Source: JBGSMX01 sp963790405 (lineage in GTDB: Bacteria > Actinomycetota > Coriobacteriia > Anaerosomatales > JAGXFU01). From it: DNA of 64,000 bases. Shown here piece after piece: positions 1 to 8,838 of the stretch. Position numbers and translations under genes: made by a program. Numbering within the stretch: the stretch's first letter is position 1; the number at the start of each line of letters is the position of its first letter. The notes under the pieces are model-generated. The model was given only the letters and a program-made list of their open reading frames with translations. It did no database searches and had not been told where the DNA came from. Location of the stretch: assembly GCA_963790405.1 (NCBI GenBank), contig CAWBOJ010000006.1:186001-250000 (forward strand), written 5' to 3'.

Positions 1-906
1 GCGCTGGGAATCTCTGATTGCAGTATGGAAGAGGGCTCGATGCGCGTGGACGCCAATGTGAGCGTACGCAAACGCGGAGAGACCGAACTCGGCACCAAGG
101 CCGAGATAAAGAACATGAACTCGTTCAAGGCGCTCCATGATGGTGTGGCCTACGAGATCGTTCGACAGGTCGAGTTGCTTGAGGGAGGCGGGCACGTCGT
201 TCAAGAGACCCGACATTGGGATGCGACTGCTCGGCGCACGAGTGCACTGCGCAGCAAAGAGGAAGCGCATGACTACCGCTACTTCCCCGAGCCCGACATG
301 GTTCCGTTCGAGTTCTCAGAAGAGTGGATCGAAGGGATTCGCGCACGGTTGCCAGAGCTGCCGACTGCCAAACGTGATCGCTACATGGCCGAGTTCGGGC
401 TTTCTGCCTACGATGCCAAGATCCTCGCAAGTGACCTCGAGATGGCGTCGTATTTCGAGGCCGCCACGACGATTTCGGGGGTCGAGCGTGCCAAAGCGGT
501 TGCGAACCTCATTCTCAACGATCTCGCGGCGCACCTGAACGCCGAAGGCGTTCCACTCACCGAGTGCAAGATCGTTCCAGCGATGATCGCCGAGCTGGTG
601 GGCCTCATCGAAGAAGGAACGATTTCGAGCAAGCAAGCCAAGGAGGTGTTCGCCGAGATGGGCAGCACCGGGGATGCCCCGGGTGCAATCGTTGAGATAA
701 AGGGCATGAAGCAGGTGAGTGATTCGGTTGCGATCGAGGAGGTCATCGCGCGAGTGCTTGCCGCGCACCCCGACGAGGTTGCCAGTTACAGAGATGGCAA
801 GCAGGGACTGATTGGCTTTTTCGTCGGGCAGGTCATGAAGGAGATGCGAGGCCAGGCGAATCCCAAGATGGTGAATGACGTGTTGGCGAGAATGCTGGCC
901 GAGTAG
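1..906 (+). CDS. gatB: Aspartyl/glutamyl-tRNA(Asn/Gln) amidotransferase subunit B, 3' part
   Basis: GatB is the subunit of the GatCAB complex that binds mischarged Glu-tRNA(Gln) or Asp-tRNA(Asn) and activates it for amidation in the cytoplasm. The frame is open from base 1 and lacks its start, so the N-terminal portion lies outside the window. The visible part begins in the conserved stretch around SDCSMEEGSMRVDANVSV, followed by TKAEIKNMNSF and the DYRYFPEPD motif, all diagnostic of the GatB catalytic domain. From about residue 150 of the fragment comes the helical tail plus the YqeY-like tRNA-binding domain, ending at a TAG codon. About 302 residues of the usual roughly 480 are present. No terminator is obvious in the 110 bases after it. 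Confidence 0.97.
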   Translation, partial: ALGISDCSMEEGSMRVDANVSVRKRGETELGTKAEIKNMNSFKALHDGVAYEIVRQVELLEGGGHVVQETRHWDATARRTSALRSKEEAHDYRYFPEPDMVPFEFSEEWIEGIRARLPELPTAKRDRYMAEFGLSAYDAKILASDLEMASYFEAATTISGVERAKAVANLILNDLAAHLNAEGVPLTECKIVPAMIAELVGLIEEGTISSKQAKEVFAEMGSTGDAPGAIVEIKGMKQVSDSVAIEEVIARVLAAHPDEVASYRDGKQGLIGFFVGQVMKEMRGQANPKMVNDVLARMLAE

Positions 907-1015
907 CCACTGTGTAGCGGCTGCGACCGGGAAACGTGGAGAGGCAGTATCGGAGCGCTGACGTAGGCAATGGAGCGGCTTCAAGCCGAGGCGTACAGCG
1001 CGATTGGGGACGCAG

Positions 1016-2872
1016 ATGCTTGTCATACGCGAGGTGTCGCTGTTGCCGTTCGGAACGGCCTTCCTGGCTGCGTTTCTTGCGGCATACGCTTTTCGTGCAC
1101 TGAAGCGTGGCGGTCCGGCGGTGCGGTACTTCTTCCTTGCCAATATCGCCACCATGCTCTGGGCCTTCTTCTACGCTGTGGAACTCAACCTCAATCCTGC
1201 TCTGGTTCTGGACATCTCGCCGATTGGGACGGTCGAGTATCTCGTCTACGTGCTGCAAATCGTAGGAATCGCGGCCGCTCCGACGTATTGGTTCCTCTTC
1301 GCGGTCGCATACGCGCGAAAGACCGACTGGATTGAGGGATGGCGGCTGTTTCTTGTCCATGTCCCGCTCATCTACACCGTGGCGATTGCTGCGACCAATC
1401 CCTTGCACCAGTTGTTCGTAAGTCAGGCTGCTCCGGGTGCGCCGGTCGACTACGGCCCGTTTGCGGTTCCCAGCCAGATGATGGCGTTCCTTCTCGTAGC
1501 TTCTGGATCAATCGTGCTTGTCATTGCCCTGTGGAAGGGCAATGCAGGGCGCAATTTCATTCAGGCAGCGGTCTTGGGTATCGCTGCGCTGTTGCCGCTC
1601 GTGGGCTCGATTGCGTGGGCATTGCGCCACATGCTCAATTTCTCGCTGGCTGTGAATCCGACGCCCGTGTCGTTCGCGTTGCTCAATGCGGTGCTACTCT
1701 ACTTGGTCCTCGGCAAAGGACTTGCCGATATCGTGCCGGTTGCCTCACGGCAGGCGTTTCGGATGATGGCCGATGCAATGTACGTCATCGACTCCAGCGG
1801 CAGGCTCGCGGCTGTGAATCCGGCGGGCGAGCGGGTACTCCCCGATGCGATTGTTGGCAGATCACTCGAAGAGACTGCTCCGGCGATCGCAGGCTATGTG
1901 GACCCGCTCGTCGAATCCGATACCGAGTATGCGGAGTTCGAGCTGGGAATCGACGAGGCAGTGTACTGGGGCCGGTTCCGTCGAACACTCGACAATCGAG
2001 ACGACCTGCTCGGCTACATCGTCCTCCTTACCGACGTTACGGAGTTGCGCGAGGCACAGTCAGAACTGGTTGAAGTCAACGCCAAACTGGAGCAGCGTGT
2101 CGAGGATCTGGATGAAGCTCGCGCTCGAGCGGAGGAGCGAGGCGTTCGACTGGCGGAGACGATTCGCCAGCTCGAGGAAGCGACGCACGCCAAGAGCCGA
2201 TTCCTCGCTAACATGAGCCATGAGCTAAGGACACCACTCAATTCGATCATCGGCTTCAGCGGCATCATCATCCAGGGTGCAGCTGGGGAGATCAATGCCG
2301 AGCAGCGCCGCCAGATCGAGATGATTCATTCGTCTGGACGTCGGCTGCTCAGCCTGATCAACGATATCCTCGACTTGTCCAAGATCGAAGCCGGGAAGCA
2401 GGGAATACGTCTCGATTCAACGCGCCTGCAGCCCATCATCCAGTCGGTTGTCGAGCAGGCCGATCTGATGCGCAAAGACAAGGGGCTCGGTCTCACGCTG
2501 AGTGCGCCTGTCGATGACGTGGCAGTCCATACCGATGCCTCGCGCGTGGAGCAAATACTCGTCAACCTGGTTTCCAACGCCATCAAGTTCACGGATGAAG
2601 GGGGCATCACCATCGAGATGACCCTCAACGGCAGCACGGTTGACCTGAGCGTCACGGACACAGGCTTAGGCATCCCTCCAGAATCACTCGACAGGATATT
2701 TTCAGAGTTCGAGCAGGTTGAGCAGGTTGACGGCGAGGTCCGTCCGGGCGCGGGTCTTGGCTTGAGTATCAGCCACAAACTCGCGCAGCTTCTCGGCGGG
2801 GACCTTACGGTCAAGAGTGTCGTCGGCCATGGGTCGACGTTCACTCTATCTCTGCCCGTGGATGCTCCCTAG
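1016..2872 (+). CDS. 7TM-PAS sensor histidine kinase (orphan)
   Basis: Membrane sensor kinase of about 618 residues. The N-terminal ~220 residues hold about seven hydrophobic segments of the histidine-kinase N-7TM type. Then come a PAS domain (about 240-345), a short coiled coil rich in Glu, Ala and Arg, a HisKA domain with phospho-acceptor His at about residue 402 in MSHELRTPLNS, and an HATPase domain with N box (NLVSNAIKFT), G1 (DTGLGIPP) and G2 (GAGLGLSI). I chose the ATG at 1016 because GGGGA lies 5 bases upstream; a TTG at 1004 is in frame but has no ribosome site. There is no receiver domain and no response regulator nearby, so the partner is unknown. The stop overlaps the stop of the convergent ligase gene in a CTAG. 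A truncated paralog lies at 5661-6770. Confidence 0.9.
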   Translation: MLVIREVSLLPFGTAFLAAFLAAYAFRALKRGGPAVRYFFLANIATMLWAFFYAVELNLNPALVLDISPIGTVEYLVYVLQIVGIAAAPTYWFLFAVAYARKTDWIEGWRLFLVHVPLIYTVAIAATNPLHQLFVSQAAPGAPVDYGPFAVPSQMMAFLLVASGSIVLVIALWKGNAGRNFIQAAVLGIAALLPLVGSIAWALRHMLNFSLAVNPTPVSFALLNAVLLYLVLGKGLADIVPVASRQAFRMMADAMYVIDSSGRLAAVNPAGERVLPDAIVGRSLEETAPAIAGYVDPLVESDTEYAEFELGIDEAVYWGRFRRTLDNRDDLLGYIVLLTDVTELREAQSELVEVNAKLEQRVEDLDEARARAEERGVRLAETIRQLEEATHAKSRFLANMSHELRTPLNSIIGFSGIIIQGAAGEINAEQRRQIEMIHSSGRRLLSLINDILDLSKIEAGKQGIRLDSTRLQPIIQSVVEQADLMRKDKGLGLTLSAPVDDVAVHTDASRVEQILVNLVSNAIKFTDEGGITIEMTLNGSTVDLSVTDTGLGIPPESLDRIFSEFEQVEQVDGEVRPGAGLGLSISHKLAQLLGGDLTVKSVVGHGSTFTLSLPVDAP

Positions 2873-4410
2873 CCGTCGATGTACTGATTCTTGATGCGCT
2901 TCCTCTTCGAGAAGGGGCCATTCTCTCGCGGGTGCACCGTGATGATCGGATCCGCACATTCCGGATGGTCCTCGTATGCATCTCGGAAATCGGGATTCAT
3001 CCGACGCAATCCCTCCACTAGGATCGGGCGGTAGTGTTCTGCGAGTGCGGCAGCGTCACGCTCGGACAGGTCGAATGAATGGTGCTCGAGTGCGATCGCC
3101 AATCGTTGGCTGTACGAATCGGTGGTGCGCACGGCGAGCCGGAAGGTGAGGATCTCCCGATCGCCGGCCTCGCTCAACACGGCCTGCACGTTTTCCGGGA
3201 AGATGTTGGCGCCCACGATCGACACGGTTCCGTCGCTGCGTCCAAACACGTAGAAGAATGGCAGTTGCCAGACGTGTTGCCTGCCGTAGCCGATCTCGGC
3301 CAGGCGTTCCATGATGTCGTAGCCGTGGTCATGAAGCGCCTGGATCATGTCAGTGAAGGGGACGATGCCGCCGCTGTCGTGGATGTTGTAGCGTACCAGC
3401 GGGATTCCCGATAGCACCGTGAATACGAGTTCGCCGTCAATCTGCTCGATGTAGGTGACTGTGGGGTCGTACTGCACGAGCGCGGGTAACACGCCATTGC
3501 GACCGCGACTGTCTTTGAACAACGCTTCAGCGAGTTCGGGGTCGTCCATGCATAGCTTGCGGATCATGACGGTGATCGCATATTCGCGTCCGACGCTCAT
3601 GCCTAGGTCCGCCGCACCGTAGCCGCCGCTGATTGCCAGTAGATCCTTGCGTGAGTCGACGCCGATCAGCGTCGCCATGTGCTCTCGCCACTGCTCTGAG
3701 TAGCTCTCGCCTCCCAGTGCCAGTTTCATCGACATCGACTTCCAGTCGATCCCGCGGCGCGAACCCTCGTCGATAACCGACTTGACGAACGGTGGGTAGC
3801 CGATGAGGATGACTCGGTCGTAGAAGTGACCAAGGTCAGCGCAAATCTCGAGTATCTCCTCGAGGTTCGTTCCCGGCGTCATGATCGTCAGCCGGTATTT
3901 GCCCGTTGCGGCCACCATCCTCATTGCCTGGCCGAACTTCTCACCGCTTGTCCACGTGCCCAGCGCCAGCGTTATCAGGATGAGTGTCGCCTTGTCGGCG
4001 GCGCCGTACCATTGACGCATGGCGAACTCGAGGTAGCTCGGGAACAACTCATCTTCTTTGGGCAAGCGCAGCCAGTAGTAGGCGGTGCCGGCGTGTCCTG
4101 AGCTCTTCTCAATCGTATAGGCGGTGGTGAGTTCGCCATCCAGGCATAGGTCATCAAGCGGATACTGATCGACATAGCCTGCCTTATCGATTACCGGCAG
4201 GTTCCGGAAGTCCGACATGTCGCGCATCGCCAGATCCCGCATCCCCTGCGTGGCGAGGTAGTCAGGGTAGGCATGCGTACGTGTTCGCGCGGTGCGTGCG
4301 GTTTCGAGTGCCTGCTTCTCTCCACGGCGCACGTGGAATGAGGCGGGCGTACGTGACATGAACTGATTGGCGAGCCATCGGTTCTTGAGAATCATGGCTT
4401 GAACGCCCAT
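2869..4410 (-). CDS. Adenylate-forming ligase, phenylacetate-CoA ligase (PaaK)-like
   Basis: A 513-residue member of the ANL adenylate-forming superfamily, closest in layout to PaaK-type acyl/aryl-CoA ligases. Such enzymes activate a carboxylate as acyl-AMP. Visible motifs are a P-loop-like EKSSGHAGTAYYW (about residue 95-110), the A5-type GGYGAADLG with Asp where most family members have Glu, RYNIHDSGG in the position of the YRTGD motif, and the hinge GRSDG. The C terminus is basic (KRKRIK) and could supply the A10-type lysine. The ATG at 4410 has AAGGGGG 9 bases upstream. It lies 113 bp downstream of the ThiF-like gene on the same strand. The substrate cannot be read from sequence. Confidence 0.8.
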   Translation of the reverse strand: MGVQAMILKNRWLANQFMSRTPASFHVRRGEKQALETARTARTRTHAYPDYLATQGMRDLAMRDMSDFRNLPVIDKAGYVDQYPLDDLCLDGELTTAYTIEKSSGHAGTAYYWLRLPKEDELFPSYLEFAMRQWYGAADKATLILITLALGTWTSGEKFGQAMRMVAATGKYRLTIMTPGTNLEEILEICADLGHFYDRVILIGYPPFVKSVIDEGSRRGIDWKSMSMKLALGGESYSEQWREHMATLIGVDSRKDLLAISGGYGAADLGMSVGREYAITVMIRKLCMDDPELAEALFKDSRGRNGVLPALVQYDPTVTYIEQIDGELVFTVLSGIPLVRYNIHDSGGIVPFTDMIQALHDHGYDIMERLAEIGYGRQHVWQLPFFYVFGRSDGTVSIVGANIFPENVQAVLSEAGDREILTFRLAVRTTDSYSQRLAIALEHHSFDLSERDAAALAEHYRPILVEGLRRMNPDFRDAYEDHPECADPIITVHPRENGPFSKRKRIKNQYIDG

Positions 4411-4523
4411 GCAATGTGCCCCCTTGACCGGTTGTCCCCTTTGTCCCCATCGAGTCTTCTCTCAGGTGGGTGACCTACGAGCAGACTCGAGTAGACTCCG
4501 TCGTGCTTGTGCCAAGCCGTGTG

Positions 4524-5300
4524 CTATTCGGCCCAAGCGTCCCACATGTCTACATACATCGGGCGCGGCGCTGTTCGTACCGGCAGGCCGAGCACCAGTC
4601 TCACCATGCCTTCGACCACGAGGCTCGCCGAGCGGGCTGCCGCCACGGCGAGCTGCGGAGTCGGCCTGCCGGGAGCGCCCACGATGTCGGGCAGCTCGGC
4701 CATGCGGTTTGCCAGGTACGGAGCCAAACGGAAATCTTCGAGGCTGCCGAGTAGACCGATTACGAACTCCGTCTCGCCATCCGGCGGCTCGACTGCCACG
4801 AGCTGCTCAAGTCCGTCGGAGTCCGGCGTGAACAACAAACAGAAACCGCCCCATGCGATGTTCATAGGGAAGAGTACCGGTTTGCCCTGTTCGCGCGCTG
4901 CGGCGTTGAGTGCGTAGTTCACTCCATCGAAGTCGACAGTGTTGAGCACGATGTCCGCGTTTGAGACGAGTTCGGCGGCGTTCTCGACAGTGACCGCGCT
5001 ATCCAGCGCTTTGACAGACACCGCCTCGCTGCGTGCTTCAAGGATCGAGCGCAATGCGAGAGCTTTGTTCGTGCCCACATGCGAGCGGTCGAAAGCCTGA
5101 CGGTTGAGGTTTGAGACCTCGACCACATCGTGATCGACCAGCGTGAAGTCCGTGAAACCGGTTTGAGCGGCAATGACTGAAACGACGCTGCCAAGGCCAC
5201 ACCCGGCCATCAGTAGCCGTGTGGAGCGGATGGCCGCCTGTTCGTCTGATGAGATGAACGCCCAGTTGCGTGACGTCATCTCGGAGTAGAAGTCCTCCAA
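4524..5300 (-). CDS. ThiF/MoeB/HesA-family E1-like protein
   Basis: A 258-residue ThiF-family protein. These enzymes adenylate the C terminus of a ubiquitin-like or sulfur-carrier protein, or a small substrate. The Rossmann nucleotide motif GCGLGS is at about residues 33-38, followed by LVDHDVVEVSNLNRQ (about 55-68), which carries the conserved Asp and the Asn-Leu-Asn-Arg-Gln signature of this family. No CxxC zinc pairs and no obvious catalytic Cys at the MoeB position are seen, so conjugation chemistry is uncertain. A longer in-frame ORF reaches 5612, but the TTG at 5300 sits 6 bases after AGGGGG and gives a family-like N terminus (MEDFYSEMTSRNWAFIS). It may act with the adenylating ligase downstream on the same strand; this is inference from proximity only. 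Confidence 0.82.
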   Translation of the reverse strand: MEDFYSEMTSRNWAFISSDEQAAIRSTRLLMAGCGLGSVVSVIAAQTGFTDFTLVDHDVVEVSNLNRQAFDRSHVGTNKALALRSILEARSEAVSVKALDSAVTVENAAELVSNADIVLNTVDFDGVNYALNAAAREQGKPVLFPMNIAWGGFCLLFTPDSDGLEQLVAVEPPDGETEFVIGLLGSLEDFRLAPYLANRMAELPDIVGAPGRPTPQLAVAAARSASLVVEGMVRLVLGLPVRTAPRPMYVDMWDAWAE

Positions 5301-5660
5301 GTGAAACCCCCTATTCGGAACGGCTACCACTTGCACCGATCGAACCTTCGACCGGTCGCACTGCAGCGCGACCACCGCAGCATGGTACTTGTATGCCCAA
5401 TCGTATTCGTTTGCGCGACGACCGGCGGCAGGTTTTCCGACGAACGGTCGTTTCGCGCCCTTAGGCCCGATTCCGCGTTTCCGACTAGCGCAAGAGACAC
5501 TCCGCACGAGTATCATGAATATCGAGGGGTCGACGGATGACGCGGGTAGCCTCGAGCGAGCGGAGGCTCGATTTGGGCAACGCGATTCCGATTTGCTAAA
5601 GGAGCAGCGCATTCATACCGATTGAGGCATTGTGGTTTGGATCTTTGGGGGCAGGGGCGC
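5301..5660. other. Intergenic region, 360 bp, no gene supported
   Basis: This stretch lies between the divergent ThiF-like gene and the truncated 7TM-PAS gene. Open frames run through it on both strands but none has a ribosome site with a recognisable product. It should carry the promoters of both flanking genes. An AAAGGAG at about 5598-5604 has no start codon at a normal distance in a long frame. No clear -35/-10 pair was identified. Confidence 0.5.
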
Positions 5661-6770
5661 TTGGACTACTCGACCATTGGCATAAGCACCGCTTCTGTGC
5701 TGCCCTTCGCTGCGGCGGCCCTTTCGGCGTATCTAGCGTATCGGACACTCGCTGGCGGTCGGATGGGCAATCGCACGACGTTGTTCTTCGTCTTGCTCAA
5801 CTTCGGCATCATGGTGTGGTCGCTGTTCTATGCGATCGAACTCAACATGGTTCGAGGCCCAGTAGTCGATATCGCCCCGATCGGAAGTGTCGAGTACCTG
5901 GTCTACGCGCTACAGATCATCGGACTTGCCGCTGCACCTACGTACTGGTTTCTGTTCGCGGCCAGCTATTCGCGCAGGTACTCATGGGTGTACGGATGGC
6001 GCATGTGGATGGTGCATGTGCCGATGGCGTATACGATCATCGTTGCGCTCACCAATCCACTGCACCAGTTGTTCATCGCACACTCTGGCTTGGGGCAACC
6101 GGTGACCTACGGACCCTTCGCCATCCCGCATCAGATCGGCACGTTCGTGCTTGTTGCGGTCGGCACATTCTGGGTTGTCCAGCGCGTTGCTCGACCCGGT
6201 GTCGACACCACGACGCGGCAGGCGATCGTGCTCGGGGCGACTGCTATGCTGCCGTTTCTCGGTGGGCTGGCGTGGGCGCTCAGGCACCCTCTCGGCTTGC
6301 CGCTGGTTGTCAATCCTCTGCCCGCCCTGTTCGCTGTGCTCGATACGGTCATCTTGCATCAGGTCGTCAACCGCGGATTTGCGGACGTGGTGCCTACGGC
6401 TGCCATGCAGGCGTTCCACGCCATGTCCGACGCCATGATCGTGGTCGATGAGTCCGGAGTCGTGATGGCGGTGAACCCCGCCGCGGAGCTCGTTCTGCCC
6501 CACATTCAGACCGGAGTTCTGCTCGGCGATATCTCACCTGAGATGGCGCAATATGCCGAGGGATTCATCATTTCGCAGCACGGATACGCCGAGTTCCGCC
6601 TCTCGACGCCTGCCGGGAACTATTGGGGTCGCTTCCGTCAGACGCTCAACAACCGGGGCCAGCAAGTCGGCTTCGTCGTGCTCCTGACGGACATCACCGA
6701 ACTTGGTCGCCTACCGGATAACTTGGGCGTTCTCGACGAGTGGATTGAACGGCTCCCGCTGGGGGTCTAG
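5661..6770 (+). CDS. 7TM-PAS sensor protein without kinase domain (paralog of the kinase at 1016)
   Basis: A 369-residue protein aligning throughout with the N-terminal 60 percent of the histidine kinase at 1016-2872. It has the same seven-segment membrane region (both contain AAPTYWFLFA and TNPLHQLF) and the same PAS domain (MSDAMIVVDESGVV, then YWGRFRQTLNNRG and VVLLTDITEL). It then stops about 20 residues after the PAS, where the kinase continues into its coiled coil. There is no HisKA or HATPase domain and no relic of one downstream. The TTG at 5661 is preferred (GGGG-rich site just upstream, N terminus the same length as the paralog's); a TTG at 5622 is also in frame. It may modulate the complete paralog, or be a decayed copy. 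Confidence 0.8.
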   Translation: MDYSTIGISTASVLPFAAAALSAYLAYRTLAGGRMGNRTTLFFVLLNFGIMVWSLFYAIELNMVRGPVVDIAPIGSVEYLVYALQIIGLAAAPTYWFLFAASYSRRYSWVYGWRMWMVHVPMAYTIIVALTNPLHQLFIAHSGLGQPVTYGPFAIPHQIGTFVLVAVGTFWVVQRVARPGVDTTTRQAIVLGATAMLPFLGGLAWALRHPLGLPLVVNPLPALFAVLDTVILHQVVNRGFADVVPTAAMQAFHAMSDAMIVVDESGVVMAVNPAAELVLPHIQTGVLLGDISPEMAQYAEGFIISQHGYAEFRLSTPAGNYWGRFRQTLNNRGQQVGFVVLLTDITELGRLPDNLGVLDEWIERLPLGV

Positions 6771-6791
6771 ATGCGAGCGCGTGCCGCTCGG

Positions 6792-7451
6792 CTAGTGGGC
6801 GAGCGTCTCGATCGCCAGCGCCATGTCGCCGCCTGCGTTCACGGCCGACAGCCGCATGGTGGCAAGCGTCGCTCTCGCCTCACCGAACAGCGAAGCCCAC
6901 ACGAGGTAGGGTCCCCAGAGCTCCAGGTGCATGAGCGGATCGTCTTCGAGTCGGCCGAAATCATCGAGGTAGGCACGGAAGGCCTCGCAGTCGTCGTGCA
7001 GCTCATCGCCGGCGCTCGTCCGGCGGTGTCCATCGGACTCAAGCAATCCGTCCGTGATGGCGCGCGCCACGATCTCAGCGTGCCAGGACGCGATTCCTTG
7101 CTGATACGTGCGCTTCTTGCTTCGCAGCAGGACTTTGAGATCCTCGAGGCTCATGGTCGCCGAGCGTGCCATCGTCGTGAACAGCAGAGCAACCAGGAAC
7201 TGTTCGATAGGATCGAACTCGTCCCAGCGCGTGGTGTCGACGATGAACTCGTGCGTCTCGCGGTCTACGAACCCCGTGATGCTCGTGATCCGGCGCGTGG
7301 TGGGCCGCAGTGTGAGTAGTTGCTTCTCGGCAAGGTCGAGGAGTGTGGCGATGAGGGCGCTCTCGGAGATCTTGCCCTTGCGTATGACCGCGTCGGCCAC
7401 GGCTGGAAGAGCATCCGGTACTTCTCGGAGATAGCGCCTCTCGGCAGTCAT
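6792..7451 (-). CDS. Protein resembling the C-terminal region of DUF2207
   Basis: A 219-residue soluble protein. Its start (YLREVPDALPAVADAV, then ISESALIATLLDLAEKQLL) resembles the segment of DUF2207 membrane proteins in which a Tyr-Arg-x-Leu-Pro-x-x-x-Pro-Ala motif precedes a winged-helix-like fold. The N-terminal extracellular domain and membrane anchors of DUF2207 are absent. I use the ATG at 7451, 7 bases after the upstream gene's stop; the longer ORF to 7649 overlaps that gene and looks non-coding. The two genes appear translationally coupled and there is no strong independent ribosome site. Function unknown. Confidence 0.65.
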   Translation of the reverse strand: MTAERRYLREVPDALPAVADAVIRKGKISESALIATLLDLAEKQLLTLRPTTRRITSITGFVDRETHEFIVDTTRWDEFDPIEQFLVALLFTTMARSATMSLEDLKVLLRSKKRTYQQGIASWHAEIVARAITDGLLESDGHRRTSAGDELHDDCEAFRAYLDDFGRLEDDPLMHLELWGPYLVWASLFGEARATLATMRLSAVNAGGDMALAIETLAH

Positions 7452-7458
7452 GGTCGGC

Positions 7459-8076
7459 TCAGTCGTCGATATCGCGCTCGGTGTACTGCTTTGCCGCGAC
7501 CGCGAGCATGACGTTGCGTTTGATGACCTCGAAGTCAGGCCGCGCGTGGGCCCGGTTCCACAGGTCGATGACTTCTGGCAGCCATGCATCGTGCAGGTAG
7601 GTGAGCCATTCGGTGTTCCACACGTTGCCGTGGGCGCCGTATCCGCCACGGGTCAGGATACCTGCCGAGGCGAACTCGTCGGATATTGAATCGAGAAAGG
7701 GGATGAACGGGGCTTGGTCGCGCGGCATGAGGCGCATCAGCATCTCGACCAGGCTGGAGTCCTGCCACTCCGTCGCTTCGAGGAAACGACCCGAGAATCC
7801 CGGCGCTTGCGAGTAGACGGCTCGCACGATGGCCTGTGTCTCGGTTCCCAGCAACCGTTTGCGTTGCTCTTGCCACACCTGCACGTAGCCGGTCTCTTCA
7901 AGTGATTGGATGGTGCAAAGCACGACGCCTTTCGACAGTATGCGATTGTCGACCTTGACCCCGTAGGGGATCGGATAGCCGAAATACATGCCCGCCGGTT
8001 TGACGAGTTGCTCCGCACACACGTAGATCTTCGCTGCCGAGGAAAACTCGATGCCGTTCGGCGTCTCGATGGCCAT
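7459..8076 (-). CDS. Conserved hypothetical protein, soluble, 205 aa
   Basis: I do not recognise this family. The ATG at 8076 follows GGGGAG at an 8-base distance; the ORF extends to 8220 but the extra residues have no ribosome site. The protein is mixed alpha/beta in appearance, with Trp-rich stretches near residues 165-190 (VWNTEWLTYLHDAWLP and DLWNRAH), no membrane segment and no signal peptide. It forms a two-gene operon with the DUF2207-like gene that starts 7 bases downstream of its stop, so the two products probably work together. Confidence 0.65.
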   Translation of the reverse strand: MAIETPNGIEFSSAAKIYVCAEQLVKPAGMYFGYPIPYGVKVDNRILSKGVVLCTIQSLEETGYVQVWQEQRKRLLGTETQAIVRAVYSQAPGFSGRFLEATEWQDSSLVEMLMRLMPRDQAPFIPFLDSISDEFASAGILTRGGYGAHGNVWNTEWLTYLHDAWLPEVIDLWNRAHARPDFEVIKRNVMLAVAAKQYTERDIDD

Positions 8077-8181
8077 GCCCACATCTCCCCACTGCTTCCC
8101 CTGCATCCGACGCGTTGCTGCCCGGTGCATCGTATTCACTGTCGCACCGCAGGAAACCGGTGGCAAGAAGAGTCTCCAAAC

Positions 8182-8218
8182 GCGAAGAAACGCGACTGTG
8201 CCGGTCGCGTTTCTTCGC
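8182..8218. promoter_or_regulatory. Perfect 15-bp inverted repeat (hairpin or operator)
   Basis: GCGAAGAAACGCGAC at 8182-8196 is the exact reverse complement of GTCGCGTTTCTTCGC at 8204-8218, with a 7-base loop. No T tract follows on the plus strand; instead AAAGGAGG starts immediately after the stem. It lies between the divergent genes starting at 8076 (minus) and 8386 (plus). It could be a binding palindrome or an RNA hairpin next to a translation start. Confidence 0.6.
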
Positions 8219-8233
8219 AAAGGAGGTAAGGCT

Positions 8234-8311
8234 GTGCTTGGCTATCAGGCGATTCCTACTGTGTTCCCCGTCACACAAATTCCCTCATGGGAATGTTTTC
8301 GGCATGGGTAA
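8234..8311 (+). CDS. Candidate 25-residue peptide with strong ribosome site
   Basis: A GTG at 8234 lies 7 bases after AAAGGAGG (8219-8226), among the best Shine-Dalgarno matches in the window. The frame encodes 25 residues (starts MLGYQAIPTVFP, ends ECFRHG) and stops at 8311. It is placed directly behind the perfect hairpin at 8182-8218. It could be a leader peptide or a spurious short frame. No homolog can be judged at this length. Confidence 0.25.
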   Translation: MLGYQAIPTVFPVTQIPSWECFRHG

Positions 8312-8385
8312 GCCAGGACTTTAGCGATGATTGGTGACAGAAGCGTTGTCCTGCCCTGAATCCTGGTTCGCGATACCATTGACGC

Positions 8386-8766
8386 ATGTCGAATCTGCTC
8401 GTGGGCTCAAGCATCCTCATTACGCTCGCGCTGGTGTTCTACACCCTTGGAGTGTGGGCCGAGCGCTTCTCGCGCTACCTGAAGCGCTGGCATGTGGTGG
8501 CCTTCTGGACGGGGCTCGTCTTCGATGTCTCGGGCACCTACGGCATGAGCCTGATGACCGAGAGCTTCAACCCGATCGACCTCCACACCATCACGGGCCA
8601 AATCGCGATTTGGCTGATGTTCGCGCATGCGGTGTGGGCGACGTGGGTCGTATGGCGAGGCTCCGAGGAGTCCCGCATCGGCTTCCATCGCTACGGCCTG
8701 TTTGTGTGGCTCGTATGGCTTGTGCCGTACTTCGGTGGCATGTTCGTGGGCATGTCGAACCTGTAG
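8386..8766 (+). CDS. TIGR03987/HsmA-family membrane protein
   Basis: A 126-residue integral membrane protein with four hydrophobic segments (about residues 5-22, 38-55, 68-90 and 104-122) and conserved-looking polar positions between them (FDVSGTYGM, HTITGQIAIWLM, HAVWATWVVW). The layout and these motifs match a small family of uncharacterised membrane proteins listed as TIGR03987/HsmA; the assignment is from memory. There is little ribosome site upstream of the ATG, so it may be leaderless or weakly translated. It stands alone, with a divergent partner across the 8.1-8.4 kb regulatory region. Confidence 0.7.
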   Translation: MSNLLVGSSILITLALVFYTLGVWAERFSRYLKRWHVVAFWTGLVFDVSGTYGMSLMTESFNPIDLHTITGQIAIWLMFAHAVWATWVVWRGSEESRIGFHRYGLFVWLVWLVPYFGGMFVGMSNL

Positions 8767-8838
8767 GCACGCGTTGCGTGCGCTTGTGCACGCACGGGTA
8801 GAATCGACGTGAGGGCGCAGCTTATCGCTGCCCGAACC

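Noticed and set aside
316..1155. Long minus-strand open frame over gatB
   Set aside because: Shadow of the clearly conserved gatB coding strand, with no ribosome site or recognisable motif.
5301..5612. Upstream in-frame extension of the ThiF-like gene (104 residues)
   Set aside because: Low-complexity, Arg/Ser-rich, no homology-like motif; the TTG at 5300 has a good ribosome site and family-like N terminus.
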